Shown here piece after piece: positions 16,537 to 25,595 of a stretch of DNA of 37,852 bases. The translations under genes and the position numbers were made by a program. This stretch comes from Nitrobacter sp. 62-13 (GTDB lineage Bacteria > Pseudomonadota > Alphaproteobacteria > Rhizobiales > Xanthobacteraceae): assembly GCF_001896955.1 (NCBI RefSeq), contig NZ_MKRN01000179.1, positions 3,381 to 41,232 of the forward strand, given 5' to 3'. The notes under the pieces are model-generated. The model saw nothing but the letters and a program-made list of their open reading frames with translations, was not told where the DNA came from and did no database searches. Each line of letters opens with the position of its first letter. The stretch's first letter is position 1.

Positions 16537-18051
16537 TCAGGATTTGGTCGAAGCCGGCGCCACTACGATGCGATATGTCAGCGGTCGTGACGAATAGCCA
16601 AGATATGTTCTGAAAAATGTTACGTTCGTCGTGCTACCAGCGTTTCCGGCAAACGACTTGGCCGCGACCTCGCAAGAGGCGTCGTCCTCGCTGCAGACCA
16701 TGACCCGTGCCGCAATGGGTGGTGCACTTCTTTCATCGGGAGGATCGCTTAACGGCCGGGCTCCAGGAAGATAGTAAAATAAGCCTTGAACGGCCTGCTC
16801 GCTACCGGCAATCAACACAGCTGGCGAACTGGCGAGACGCATGATTTCCTCGGCGAGCTGACGATAATGCGCGTTATGAGCGGTGCGCCGCGGGTTGAGA
16901 TGCTCACGCGCCACTAGCGGCGAAGCAACAACAGCCAGAAGCGATATCGCAAGCGCCGTCACGCAGCTGCGAGCGGCAGCGATGACCGTCACATTGAGCC
17001 GCGGCGAGCCGAACAATACCACGGGTAGCAGCGCCCAATTCGGAAACGTCCATATCGAAGTCAGACGATGAGACCACGCAAGATTGGCCACCGCCGGCAA
17101 TATCAACGGGACGACGAGCAGAAGCAGAGCCTGACGACGCCCTGGATCGCTTGGCCAGATCGTGTCCCGCATCGTCGCTCGGTCCGGCCTTAGTATCGTA
17201 AAGAAGATAAGGGGTACGACGATATAGCCTGCGGTGCCGACGAGATAGTATGCGGAAGTCTTGAACGCTGTACCGAATGGAACTGAAACCAGCACGCTCC
17301 TCGCCATGAAATTTTCCGTGGCGTGATTATGTTCGGTGAGCAACCAATGGATGTGTGGCGCTATCACTCCCAATGCCGCGGCGGCCATTATGAATGGCGT
17401 GCCGGATCGCCAAAACCGCCTGACGTCCTCTCCGGCAATTGACGCGACGGCGATGCCCGCGATTAGATAGACCCCCCAATATTTTCCCAGGAACGTCAGG
17501 CCGGCGAATGCTCCCGCGAGAACCGCATCCGTCCACCTCACGTCGCGCCGCGCGCGGAGATAGAACAACACAGCCGCTGACCAGAACGGCATCATCACCG
17601 TGTTGGCATTGAATCGTGCCGCCAGGAACGTATAGAACGGGACGAGGATCAGCGCCGTGAGACCGACAAGCGCGCGCTCCTTGTTTAAATGATCCCGCAT
17701 GACCGTCCAGGTAACGGCCAGCGTCACGACGATATTAACGGTCGCCAGAAGATACGCCACCCAATCAGCGCGTGGAAATATGGAAAACCACGCGCGGAAA
17801 ATCCACGCCGTCATCGGCGGATGCTTGTAGCCGAACGCAAAGGTCTGCGCCCAGACCGACTCCTCGCTGAGATCGTAGTGAATGTCGACGGTCGCGTTCG
17901 CGACCGAGAAATACAGCATCCACAGCACGGCATAGACCGCCAGCGTGATGCGGAACAGCCGACCGCTGCTATTCCGCCGCACGAAATCGGCGACAGCCTG
18001 CACCAGGCGTCCATCCCAGATCGCGATAAGCCGGACACTCGTGACTGTCAT
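16537..18051 (-). CDS. GT-C (PMT/ArnT-type, family 39-like) membrane glycosyltransferase
   Basis: A 504-residue polytopic protein with about 10-12 membrane segments. The first extracytoplasmic loop contains ANATVDIHYDLSEESVWAQ and then YKHPPMTAWIFR, resembling the acidic catalytic loop and the H/YPPL-type motif of lipid-linked-sugar transferases (PMT_2 domain). A soluble periplasmic C-terminal domain (about 400-504) follows. These enzymes transfer sugars from polyprenyl phosphate to lipid A, proteins or cell wall; the acceptor cannot be told from sequence. I choose ATG 18051 because the 40 upstream codons lack hydrophobic or conserved content. It is divergent from the alcohol dehydrogenase (99-base gap) and converges on rsmA. 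By eye its DNA is somewhat more AT-rich than its neighbours, hinting at a later arrival. Confidence 0.82.
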   Translation of the reverse strand: MTVTSVRLIAIWDGRLVQAVADFVRRNSSGRLFRITLAVYAVLWMLYFSVANATVDIHYDLSEESVWAQTFAFGYKHPPMTAWIFRAWFSIFPRADWVAYLLATVNIVVTLAVTWTVMRDHLNKERALVGLTALILVPFYTFLAARFNANTVMMPFWSAAVLFYLRARRDVRWTDAVLAGAFAGLTFLGKYWGVYLIAGIAVASIAGEDVRRFWRSGTPFIMAAAALGVIAPHIHWLLTEHNHATENFMARSVLVSVPFGTAFKTSAYYLVGTAGYIVVPLIFFTILRPDRATMRDTIWPSDPGRRQALLLLVVPLILPAVANLAWSHRLTSIWTFPNWALLPVVLFGSPRLNVTVIAAARSCVTALAISLLAVVASPLVAREHLNPRRTAHNAHYRQLAEEIMRLASSPAVLIAGSEQAVQGLFYYLPGARPLSDPPDERSAPPIAARVMVCSEDDASCEVAAKSFAGNAGSTTNVTFFRTYLGYSSRPLTYRIVVAPASTKS

Positions 18052-18150
18052 CGCCAACCCTGACTCATTCGAGCACGGCGCGATGAGCCCCGGCAGTTGC
18101 AAGAAACGGCGTGATATAATGGTACGCGCTCTTTCGAGAGGAGGCCTACT

Positions 18151-19209
18151 ATGCCGGCGATGAAACGCCAATCACTCGTCAGGTTCGATGCGCCGCTGTG
18201 CGAAACGATGATCGATACCCCGACGCCGCAGGGCCGCGAGGTTCTGGTACGGGTCGAGCGCTGTGGCCTCTGCCATTCCGACCTGCATCTCCAGGACGGC
18301 TACATGGACCTCGGCAACGGCAAACGGCTGGATACGACCCGCGGCATGACGCTGCCCTTCACCCTCGGCCACGAGATTGCGGGGGTTGTCGACGAAGTCG
18401 GACCGGAAGCTCCGAGAGACATCGTGGGACGGAAGAAAGCGGTGTTCCCCTGGATCGGCTGCGGCGAGTGCCGGGATTGCCTGGCCGGAGACGAAAATCT
18501 CTGCGCCAGGAACCGTTTTCTCGGCGTTTCGATCGACGGCGGCTTCGCCACCCATGTGCTGGTGCCGGACGCAAAATATCTGCTCGACTACGATCCGTTG
18601 CCGGTCAACTTGGCGGCGACGCTGATGTGCTCCGGCATCACCGCCTATGGCGCGCTGAAGCGCCTGGTCGACCGGCCGCGCCGGCGCAACCTGCTGCTGA
18701 TCGGATTGGGCGGCGTCGGCATGATGGGGCTTGCCTTCGCGCAGGCCATGTTCAAGCAGAAGATATCCGTTGCAGATGTGAGTCCGGCAGCGCGAGCGAC
18801 TGCGCTCGCGAACGGCGCAGCGGTCGCCTACGACCCGTCGGAAGCCGACATCGCCAGGCGCATCGTCAAGGAGCACGACGGAGGCTTCGACGCTGTCGTC
18901 GATTTCGCCGGCAACGAGAAATCGATGAGCTTCGCGGTCTCAACCGTCGCCCGCGGTGGAAAGATCGTTGTCTCTGGGCTGATGGGAGGCAATTTCAACC
19001 TGCCGATCGTGCAGTGGATCTACAAGCGCATGACCATCGAAGGCTTTATGGTCGGCACGCTCGCGGAGGCACAGGAGCTGATGGCGCTGGCGCGATCCGG
19101 CAAGATCAAGCCCACCCCGATGCGGGAAGAGCCGATGGAAGACGCTCAGAAATGGATGGAGCAGTTGCGGGCCGGCAAGGTGGTCGGCCGCGTCCTGTTC
19201 AAGAACTGA
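18151..19209 (+). CDS. zinc-dependent alcohol dehydrogenase (MDR family)
   Basis: A 352-residue medium-chain NAD(P)-dependent dehydrogenase. Catalytic zinc ligands are C41 (CGLCHSD), H74/E75 (GHE) and the cysteine in TLMCSGITAYGAL. The structural zinc site is C104, C107, C110 and C118 (CGECRDCLAGDENLC). The Rossmann glycine motif is GLGGVGMMG. Both zinc sites look complete, so an active alcohol/aldehyde dehydrogenase is likely; the substrate is unknown. The start ATG has a strong Shine-Dalgarno (GAGGAGG, about 7 bases). The nearby glycosyltransferase and proline-rich protein do not suggest a pathway. Confidence 0.93.
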   Translation: MPAMKRQSLVRFDAPLCETMIDTPTPQGREVLVRVERCGLCHSDLHLQDGYMDLGNGKRLDTTRGMTLPFTLGHEIAGVVDEVGPEAPRDIVGRKKAVFPWIGCGECRDCLAGDENLCARNRFLGVSIDGGFATHVLVPDAKYLLDYDPLPVNLAATLMCSGITAYGALKRLVDRPRRRNLLLIGLGGVGMMGLAFAQAMFKQKISVADVSPAARATALANGAAVAYDPSEADIARRIVKEHDGGFDAVVDFAGNEKSMSFAVSTVARGGKIVVSGLMGGNFNLPIVQWIYKRMTIEGFMVGTLAEAQELMALARSGKIKPTPMREEPMEDAQKWMEQLRAGKVVGRVLFKN

Positions 19210-19410
19210 CGAGGATTCCTCCGACGCATGCTGACCGGCGAGCACACCGGAAGACATGATACGCCACTCGCAAAACGAGTATTTCTCGCGCATAGCGGCC
19301 TCAATTAAGCCTCAGCCCTTCCGGATTTGTGGCGCAATGCGACCCCAGTCTTTCCCGACAATTTGGCGAAGACGTCACCGCGTTCATCTCGTCATTACTT
19401 GGGGATGCTT

Positions 19411-20409
19411 ATGTCAAATCGTTCGGGGAAACTGCTCTCAGCCTTTTTTATCGCTTCGTTCGCGGGCAGCGTGCTCGCGGCCACCGTACACGGTCCGGCG
19501 CACGCGGACGATACCTGTCTTCCGGGTCCGAAAGCGACAACGCCGCGCGGAAGCCACTGGTACTATCGCATCGAGCACGGAACGAAACGCCACTGCTGGT
19601 ACCTCGGCGCAGAGCGCGGCAAGATCGCACAGAAACCCGCCGCAAAACCTCGACCGTCTGCTCCCGCACCGGACAAGCTGGCCGAGACGCCTGCGGCACC
19701 GCCCCTGCAGGCCTCCGTCGCCAACGCCCGCGCGGAACTCGACGACGCGGCGCGCGATCAAGCCAACGCCAGCTCTCCGCCGGCCGACACGACTTACACA
19801 AACGCGCACGACCAGGCGAGCACCGACCCCTCGCCAGCCGATACCGCTCCGTCGGCCGAGGCACAGACCGCCGATACTTCGCCGTCATCCGTGACCGCGC
19901 GTTGGCCGGATCCGGCGGACACTGCGGCCGCGCCAATCCAGATGGCGGAGCAACATCCGGCACCGGTGGAAACGATGACCCCCAACTCGCAGGTGCAGGA
20001 CAACCAGCCGCCGCCTGAGGCCGCAACTGCGCCAGCTCCGCAGTTGCTTGCCGAACGCAGCGAGCCCGGCCCCGCCGTCAGCATCGTCCGCGCGCCGGCA
20101 TCCGAAGCGACATCGTATTCGATGCTATTCCTACTGGGCGGCCTGGCCGGCGCCTTGGGTTTCGCGGGACTTCTCGGATTTGCGGTCGTCAAGTTGGGAA
20201 GCCTGAGCAGCATCATGCGCTCTCTTCCCCAACCTGAGTCGATCCGGGATGCGCTGGATAACGGGCACCTTCCGCCATGGCAACGGCAAAATCCTGATGT
20301 CGCGCCAACACCGGCCCGCGATCCGCTCCGCCTGCGCCGGGAGATCGAGGCGCAATCGCGCGATATTATGGAAATCCTGTCGCGAGCGTCTCGCGGAACG
20401 GCGACATAG
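19411..20409 (+). CDS. secreted/membrane-anchored proline-rich protein of unknown function
   Basis: I do not recognise a characterised family. The 332-residue protein has a signal peptide (about 1-32, LLSAFFIASFAGSVLA). A small conserved-looking module follows, with C36 and C62 and the motif GSHWYYRIEHGTKRHCWYLG (residues 47-66); similar HWYYR/CWYL modules recur in secreted proteins of Bradyrhizobium relatives. Next comes a long Pro/Ala/Thr-rich disordered region (about 75-230). One membrane segment (about 235-262, MLFLLGGLAGALGFAGLLGFAVV) leads to a C-terminal tail with LRREIEAQSRDIMEILSRA, which looks helical. A second ATG six bases upstream (19405) is possible; GGGG lies six bases before 19411. 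Confidence 0.75.
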   Translation: MSNRSGKLLSAFFIASFAGSVLAATVHGPAHADDTCLPGPKATTPRGSHWYYRIEHGTKRHCWYLGAERGKIAQKPAAKPRPSAPAPDKLAETPAAPPLQASVANARAELDDAARDQANASSPPADTTYTNAHDQASTDPSPADTAPSAEAQTADTSPSSVTARWPDPADTAAAPIQMAEQHPAPVETMTPNSQVQDNQPPPEAATAPAPQLLAERSEPGPAVSIVRAPASEATSYSMLFLLGGLAGALGFAGLLGFAVVKLGSLSSIMRSLPQPESIRDALDNGHLPPWQRQNPDVAPTPARDPLRLRREIEAQSRDIMEILSRASRGTAT

Positions 20410-20528
20410 CGAGCGTTTTCGAGCGAGGCATGTTCTCGGGGCTTGACCCTGAGAATGGATGCCGGTTCGCGTAGAAAACGTATCATCAAAATTACAGAAC
20501 CTCGCTTCTGATCCATCAGAAGCGAAAA
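20410..20528. repeat. modular intergenic repeat, copy A
   Basis: It fills the gap between the proline-rich protein gene and gmk. It contains GAGCGTTTTCGAGCGAGGCA, GGGGCTTGACCC, GGTTCGCGTAGAAAACG and, at the right end, an inverted repeat around CTTCTGA/TCAGAAG. The same order of blocks, diverged, occurs at 30346-30470, and the left half matches the copy at 22142-22200. It resembles repeats commonly seen between genes in Bradyrhizobium and relatives. Confidence 0.75.
20503..20524 (-). terminator. hairpin downstream of gmk, inside repeat copy A
   Basis: CGCTTCTGA (20503-20511) and TCAGAAGCG (20516-20524) form a perfect 9-bp stem with a 4-base loop. It lies 9 bases past the gmk stop on the minus strand and could terminate the gmk transcript, although no long U-tract follows. 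Confidence 0.5.
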
Positions 20529-20532
20529 GACT

Positions 20533-21192
20533 TTACGTCCCGAGTTGTTTTTGCAATTCGCGCACGAACGCCGTCAATCCGGTTCGGCGTTCGCGCTTGA
20601 GCCGCTCGGCCTTCAGGATCGAGTGCACCTCGGCAAAGGCTTCATCGACATTCTGGTTGATGACAATGTAGTCGTATTCCGCCCAATGGCTCAGTTCATG
20701 CGCGGCGCGGTCCATTCGTCCGCGAATGACATCGTCGGAATCCTGGGCGCGGGTGTGCAGACGTCTCTCCAGATCGGCAGCGGACGGCGGCAGAATGAAG
20801 ACGCTGACGACATCGGCCCGCGCTTTCTCGCGCAATTGCTGGGTGCCCTGCCAGTCGATGTCGAACAACACGTCGCGACCCGATGACAGCGCCGCCTCCA
20901 CCGGGACGCGCGGCGTACCGTAGCGATTGTCGAATACTCTGGCCCACTCCAGCAGTTCACCGCGCTGGACCATCTGCTCGAAAACCTTGTTGTCGACGAA
21001 CCTGTAGTCGCGGCCGTCGACTTCGCTTGGCCGCATCGGTCGCGTGGTGGCGGAGACCGAAAGAGTCAGGCCCCGGACCCGCTCGATCAACAATCGCGAC
21101 AGCGTGGTCTTGCCCGCACCCGAAGGCGACGACAGCACGAACATCAGGCCGCGCCGTTCAACTCCATCGAAGCTCTGACCGTGAGCAGCCAT
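20533..21192 (-). CDS. gmk: guanylate kinase
   Basis: Phosphorylates GMP to GDP with ATP, essential for guanine nucleotide supply. The 219-residue protein has the P-loop SSPSGAGKTT (21-30), the GMP-binding region SATTRPMRPSEVDGRDYRFV, the conserved FLLEWA-like segment ELLEWARVFDNRYGTP and the lid region ERRLHTRAQDSDDVIRGRM. Length is close to the family norm of about 205-220. The start ATG has GGAG seven bases upstream. It follows yicC by only three bases, so the two are cotranscribed; the yicC-gmk pairing is common in Proteobacteria. Confidence 0.96.
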   Translation of the reverse strand: MAAHGQSFDGVERRGLMFVLSSPSGAGKTTLSRLLIERVRGLTLSVSATTRPMRPSEVDGRDYRFVDNKVFEQMVQRGELLEWARVFDNRYGTPRVPVEAALSSGRDVLFDIDWQGTQQLREKARADVVSVFILPPSAADLERRLHTRAQDSDDVIRGRMDRAAHELSHWAEYDYIVINQNVDEAFAEVHSILKAERLKRERRTGLTAFVRELQKQLGT

Positions 21193-21195
21193 CGA

Positions 21196-22083
21196 TCACT
21201 CCAAATTCTGGACCTGTTCGCGAAACTGCTCGACGACGTTTTTCATCGCAAGGCCGATGTTGGTCAATTCGAGATCGTTCGACTTCGAGCAGCAGGTGTT
21301 CACTTCCCTGTTGAATTCCTGCGCGAGAAAATCGAGCCGTCGTCCGATCGGGCCGCCTCCCCCGATCAATTCCCGCGTCTGCGCAATATGCGAGGCAATT
21401 CGGTCGAGTTCCTCGCGGATATCAGCCCTCGCAGCGATCAGGACCGCTTCCTGATTGAGCCGATCCTGATCGAAGCGATCCGACGTCTCGAGAAGCGCCG
21501 CAATCTGCTCGGCGAGCCGCGCCTTCACCGCTTCCGGCCGGCGGCCGGGCGCGGCCTCCGCCTTTCTCGCAAGACGTTCGATCTCATCCATCCGCTGCGA
21601 AAGGATCTGGCCCAGCGCAACGCCCTCACGCTCGCGCATGTCGATCAGACTACGCAACGCCTGCTCGAAAGCCTCGGCGACGGCGGCTTTCGCTGCCTGT
21701 TCCTCCGCATCGTCAGCTTCCGGTTCAACGACTTCGAGAACACCCTTGATCGACAGCAAGCCGTCGACACTGGGTGCGACGGCATCGATCCTGCCGGACA
21801 AATCGCCTGCGACCTTCAGGATGGATGCCAGCACGTCCTCGTTGATGCGAACGACGGAAGCGGCATTGCTGCGCTTCACGGTCAGATTGGCGTAGACGGT
21901 GCCGCGCGACAACGCCTGCGCCGACCGCCTGCGTACGGTTGGTTCGATGTCGTCCCAGCCTGGCGGCAGCCGTGTCCGAAAGTCGAAACCCTTGGCGTTC
22001 ACCGATTTCAGCTCCCATTCGAACGCATAAGGCCCGCTGGCGCCGTGCCTTCGCGCAAAGCCGGTCATGCTCGACAACGCCAT
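21196..22083 (-). CDS. yicC: YicC family protein (endoribonuclease-like)
   Basis: A 295-residue protein with the N-terminal YicC domain (MALSSMTGFAR, then ELKSVNAKGFDFRTRLP) and the C-terminal DUF1732 domain (DRFDQDRLNQEAVLIAARADIREELDRI, then GRRLDFLAQEFNREVNT). Members of this family have been reported to have endoribonuclease activity and, in E. coli, to affect RNA stability. Length is normal (about 290). The usual motif NT-L-xSKS reads NTCCSKS here, a small variation. Cotranscribed with gmk. The intergenic repeat copy B lies just upstream and separates it from mltG. Confidence 0.93.
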   Translation of the reverse strand: MALSSMTGFARRHGASGPYAFEWELKSVNAKGFDFRTRLPPGWDDIEPTVRRRSAQALSRGTVYANLTVKRSNAASVVRINEDVLASILKVAGDLSGRIDAVAPSVDGLLSIKGVLEVVEPEADDAEEQAAKAAVAEAFEQALRSLIDMREREGVALGQILSQRMDEIERLARKAEAAPGRRPEAVKARLAEQIAALLETSDRFDQDRLNQEAVLIAARADIREELDRIASHIAQTRELIGGGGPIGRRLDFLAQEFNREVNTCCSKSNDLELTNIGLAMKNVVEQFREQVQNLE

Positions 22084-22141
22084 CGCGTAGTTCTCCGAAC
22101 AGTTTGGATCTGAAATTCGCGGGAACGGACGTTCCCACGTT

Positions 22142-22254
22142 AGAGCGTTTTCGAGCGAAGTGGAATTCGGTTCGCGTGAAGAAAACGCGTTAAATCAAGA
22201 ATCTAAAGCATGGTCCCGAAAAGTGGAAACCGGTTTTCGGATGTGATCATGCTC
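22142..22254. repeat. modular intergenic repeat, copy B
   Basis: Left module: AGAGCGTTTTCGAGCGAAGT through GGTTCGCGTGAAGAAAACG, with CGTTTTC/GAAAACG as an inverted pair. Right module: a second imperfect palindrome from AAGCATGGTCCCGAAAAGTG to CGGTTTTCGG and GATCATGCTC. The right module is the classic GCATG-CCGAAAAGTGG palindrome that I recognise as widespread in Rhizobiales intergenic DNA. It lies between mltG and yicC. Confidence 0.8.
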
Positions 22255-22373
22255 AATCAAGGAGGCTGCGGCTGGAGTCCGATTCAACCAGATCAGACCG
22301 GACTTAGATGGCTTTGCGGGTGAATGAAATCTGCCTCCCGAGTCAGACCCGACCTCCGCGCAGAGTACGACGC

Positions 22374-23660
22374 CTATCGTTGAATGGTATTCCGCGAAGG
22401 ATCTGCCGCGCCCTGCCGGGCCGGCCGGGTCCGCTTGCGCGGCGCGGGCTTTGCGGCGGGCGTTTCTTCCGTCGGCTCAGCATCCGCCGCTGGCGGCGCC
22501 GCTGCCGCCGGCGGCGATTGAGACGCAGGCTGCTGGGGCGATTGCGGCGGATCGTCCGCCGGCTCGACCGTATCGTTCTGAATCTGCTTTTCCATGGTCC
22601 GAAGCCGGGCGACGTTCTTCTGGTGCTGCTCGTAGGTCTCGGTGAAGCTGTGTCCGCCGGTCCCATCCGCGACGAAGAACAAATCGCGAGTCCGCGCCGG
22701 ATTTGCCGCAGCCTCAAGCGAGGCGCGGCCGGGGTTTGCGATCGGTCCGGGCGGCAGCCCGTCGATCACGTAGGTATTGTAAGGGGACGGCTGCGCGATC
22801 TCGCTGCGTCTGATCGGCCGACCCAGCGTCCCCTTGCCTCCCACCAGGCCATAGATGATCGTCGGATCGGACTGCAGCTTCATTTTCTGTTTCAGGCGAT
22901 TTGCGAACACCGCCGCGACCCGGCTGCGCTCATCCGCCCTGCCCGTTTCCTTTTCGATGATCGATGCGAGCGTGACGAGCTGCTCCGGTGTCTTGACCGG
23001 GGCATCGGGAGCGCGGCGCTCCCAGATTTCCGCGAGCACGCGCTTTTGCGCCTGTTGCATGCGCTGGACCACCTGCTCGCGACTCGTTCCTCGCGGGAAT
23101 TTATATGTCTCGGGCAGCAGCGTGCCCTCGCGCGGAATCTCGCGAATGGTCCCCGAGAAGATATCGTTTTCAGAAAGCCGCGCGACGATCTGTTCGGAGG
23201 TCAAGCCCTCCGGAATCGTCACGAGATGCTGCACCACCTTGCCTTCGACAATGGTGCCGATGACATCGCGCAGGCTGGCGTTCTTCTGGAACGCATATTC
23301 ACCCGGCTTGAGACCGGCGCTCGCTTTCAGCGCGAACACGCTTCCGTAAAACGCCAGGCGATTGTCGTCGATCACGCCTTCACGCTGGAGAATCTCCGCG
23401 ATGTCTTTCATGCCAGCCCGCGCCGGAATGTTGACGATCCTGTCTTCCTGCAGCGGTCCCGGCGCCTCGATCTTCTGCTTGCCGTAGATGTAGATTCCGC
23501 CAACGCCCAGCATCCCGATCAGCACGAGTGTGATAATCGCGTTGCCGGCTATCACCATCGGGCTGCGGGCGCGCGCGGAGCGCTTCGGCGGCGGCGGCAC
23601 CTGTTCGGGTTCGAGTGCGGCACGCGGGCTGCGCGGAGAAATGGGCGGCCTCTCAGTCAT
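22374..23660 (-). CDS. mltG: endolytic murein transglycosylase
   Basis: MltG cleaves nascent glycan strands in the periplasm and acts as a terminase of peptidoglycan polymerisation. The 428-residue protein has a short cytoplasmic tail rich in Pro and Arg, one membrane helix (about 36-58), a LysM-like domain (about 75-150, IPEGLTSEQIVARL) and the YceG catalytic domain. The catalytic glutamate is E236 in ASIIEKETG, followed by the typical RVAAVFANRLKQKMKLQSDPT and YNTYVIDGLPPGPIANPG. The last 70 residues are a Pro/Ala-rich tail not seen in E. coli MltG. ATG 23660 is chosen as it directly precedes the short tail; the longer frame has no conserved content. Downstream of fabF, as in many alphaproteobacteria. 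Confidence 0.95.
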   Translation of the reverse strand: MTERPPISPRSPRAALEPEQVPPPPKRSARARSPMVIAGNAIITLVLIGMLGVGGIYIYGKQKIEAPGPLQEDRIVNIPARAGMKDIAEILQREGVIDDNRLAFYGSVFALKASAGLKPGEYAFQKNASLRDVIGTIVEGKVVQHLVTIPEGLTSEQIVARLSENDIFSGTIREIPREGTLLPETYKFPRGTSREQVVQRMQQAQKRVLAEIWERRAPDAPVKTPEQLVTLASIIEKETGRADERSRVAAVFANRLKQKMKLQSDPTIIYGLVGGKGTLGRPIRRSEIAQPSPYNTYVIDGLPPGPIANPGRASLEAAANPARTRDLFFVADGTGGHSFTETYEQHQKNVARLRTMEKQIQNDTVEPADDPPQSPQQPASQSPPAAAAPPAADAEPTEETPAAKPAPRKRTRPARQGAADPSRNTIQR

Positions 23661-23837
23661 CGATGTAACCTGATCCTGTCGGTTCAATCGCGGCCAGCGA
23701 ATTCGTTGCCCCGGCCAACAGCATACGCCCGCAACATTTCCAAGAAAACCTGCCGCAACGGGATGCAAATGTCAGAAACGGACCACTAGGATTTAGCATC
23801 GAATGCGGCGAAACGGTGGATTCGTTCCCGTTACGCG

Positions 23838-25103
23838 TTAATCAACTACGCGCCGCACGATCACGGACGCGTTTGTGCCGCCGAATCCGAACGAGTTCGA
23901 CAGAGCGGTATTGATTTCCCGTTGTCGCGCCTTGTGCGGGACGAGATCGATCGCGCTTTCCACCGAGGGATTATCGAGATTGATCGTCGGCGGTGCGATG
24001 TTATCGCGAATCGCAAGGATGCTGAAAATCGCTTCAACCGCACCGGCCGCACCGAGGAGATGACCGATCGACGATTTGGTCGACGACATCGAAATCCTTG
24101 ACGCGGCATTGCCGAGCAGACGCTCCACTGCGCCCAGTTCGATTTCATCGCCGACCTGCGTCGACGTGCCATGGGCATTGATATAGTCGATATCCGACGC
24201 GGAGATCCCTGCGCGCTTCATCGCCGCGCTCATGCTGCGATATGCGCCGTCACCGTCCGGCGATGGCGAGGTGATGTGATAGGCGTCTCCCGACAGTCCG
24301 TAGCCGCTCACCTCGGCATGGATTCTGGCGCCGCGCCGCCGTGCATGTTCGTACTCCTCGAGCACAACGATACCGGCGCCCTCTCCCATCACGAATCCGT
24401 CGCGATCCTTGTCGTAGGGGCGCGAGGCTTTCCGGGGCGTGTCGTTGAAACCAGTGGACAGCGCGCGCGCCGCGCAGAAGCCCGCCATGCCGATGCGGCA
24501 GACCGGCGATTCCGCGCCGCCCGCCACCATGACATCGGCGTCGCCGAGCGCGATCAGGCGGCTGGCATCGCCGATCGCATGTGCGCCGGTCGAACAGGCC
24601 GTCACCACCGCGTGGTTCGGTCCCTTCAAACCATGTTCGATCGATACGTAACCCGAAGCAAGGTTGATCAGGCGTCCCGGGATGAAGAACGGCGACACCT
24701 TGCGCGCTCCCCGCTCCTTCATCAGGACCGCGGTGTCGGCGATTCCCGAGAGGCCGCCGATGCCCGAACCGATCAGGCTGCCGGTTGCGCAACGATCCTC
24801 CTCGGTCGCCGGATGCCAGTTCGCGTCGTCGAGCGCCTGCTTCGCGGCACTCATCGCGAAGATGATGAAGTCGTCGACCCTGCGCTGGTCCTTCGGCTCC
24901 ATCCACTGGTCGGGATTGAAGGTTCCATCGGTCCCGTCGCCGCGCGGAACGACGCAGGCGATTCGGCACGGCAGGTCGGTCGTATCGAAGGTCTCGATCT
25001 GCTTCGCGCCGCTCTCACCGCCGAGGATTCGTTTCCAGGTCGGCTCGACGCCGCAGCCCAGCGGCGACACCATGCCCATACCCGTGACGACGACGCGCCT
25101 CAT
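23838..25103 (-). CDS. fabF: 3-oxoacyl-ACP synthase II (KAS II)
   Basis: Condenses acyl-ACP with malonyl-ACP in fatty acid elongation. The 421-residue thiolase-fold enzyme has the nucleophile C170 (VTACSTGAHAIGDA), H311 (NAHGTSTQVGDEIE), K343 and H348 (KSSIGHLLGAAG), so the C-H-H triad is complete. It starts MRRVVVTGMGMVSPLG at ATG 25103 with GGAG about eight bases upstream. It lies 93 bases downstream of acpP, the standard fab cluster order. Confidence 0.97.
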   Translation of the reverse strand: MRRVVVTGMGMVSPLGCGVEPTWKRILGGESGAKQIETFDTTDLPCRIACVVPRGDGTDGTFNPDQWMEPKDQRRVDDFIIFAMSAAKQALDDANWHPATEEDRCATGSLIGSGIGGLSGIADTAVLMKERGARKVSPFFIPGRLINLASGYVSIEHGLKGPNHAVVTACSTGAHAIGDASRLIALGDADVMVAGGAESPVCRIGMAGFCAARALSTGFNDTPRKASRPYDKDRDGFVMGEGAGIVVLEEYEHARRRGARIHAEVSGYGLSGDAYHITSPSPDGDGAYRSMSAAMKRAGISASDIDYINAHGTSTQVGDEIELGAVERLLGNAASRISMSSTKSSIGHLLGAAGAVEAIFSILAIRDNIAPPTINLDNPSVESAIDLVPHKARQREINTALSNSFGFGGTNASVIVRRVVD

Positions 25104-25196
25104 TGAAAAACTCCAGCCTCCTTGCCAGCCATAAGGAAAAGCCGGTGGACCGTTCGGCCACGGTCCGTCCGGCTTCATCAAGACCGCGCGAGAGCG

Positions 25197-25436
25197 TCAG
25201 CTTTTCGCGTTCTTCTCGAGGAACTTGGTGGCATCGCCAACGGTCAGAATCGTCTCTGCCGCGTCGTCGGGAATTTCGCAGCCAAACTCTTCCTCGAAGG
25301 CCATCACGAGTTCGACAGTATCGAGACTGTCGGCGCCGAGATCGTCGATGAAGCTGGCATTATCGACAACTTTCTCGGGCTCTACGCCAAGGTGCTCGAC
25401 CACGATCTTCTTAACCCGCTCGCCAATCTCGCTCAT
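25197..25436 (-). CDS. acpP: acyl carrier protein
   Basis: A 79-residue acidic four-helix carrier protein that holds growing acyl chains on a 4'-phosphopantetheine arm. The attachment serine is S37 in the motif [10 protein letters not shown]. Length and the ending [12 protein letters not shown] are typical of alphaproteobacterial AcpP. It is flanked by fabG upstream and fabF downstream. The 273-base gap before it probably holds its own promoter, in keeping with its high expression in bacteria. Confidence 0.98.
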   Translation of the reverse strand: MSEIGERVKKIVVEHLGVEPEKVVDNASFIDDLGADSLDTVELVMAFEEEFGCEIPDDAAETILTVGDATKFLEKNAKS

Positions 25437-25595
25437 TATTAAACCTCGCGTTGTTCAATTGGACCCGACTGCAAAACGAGTCATTGTGGAGCGTTAACTC
25501 GTCACGTTTCTGTCGCTATCGCAGTCGTGTAGAATTCGGTCTGTTCCGCCTTGAGCGGGTGCGGACCGGCAAACGACGGCGGCCTCCGCACCGCC

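Noticed and set aside
16527-16544. AATCCT/AGGATT inverted repeat between rsmA and the glycosyltransferase gene
   Set aside because: Only a 6-bp AT-containing stem with no U-tract; not convincing as a terminator.
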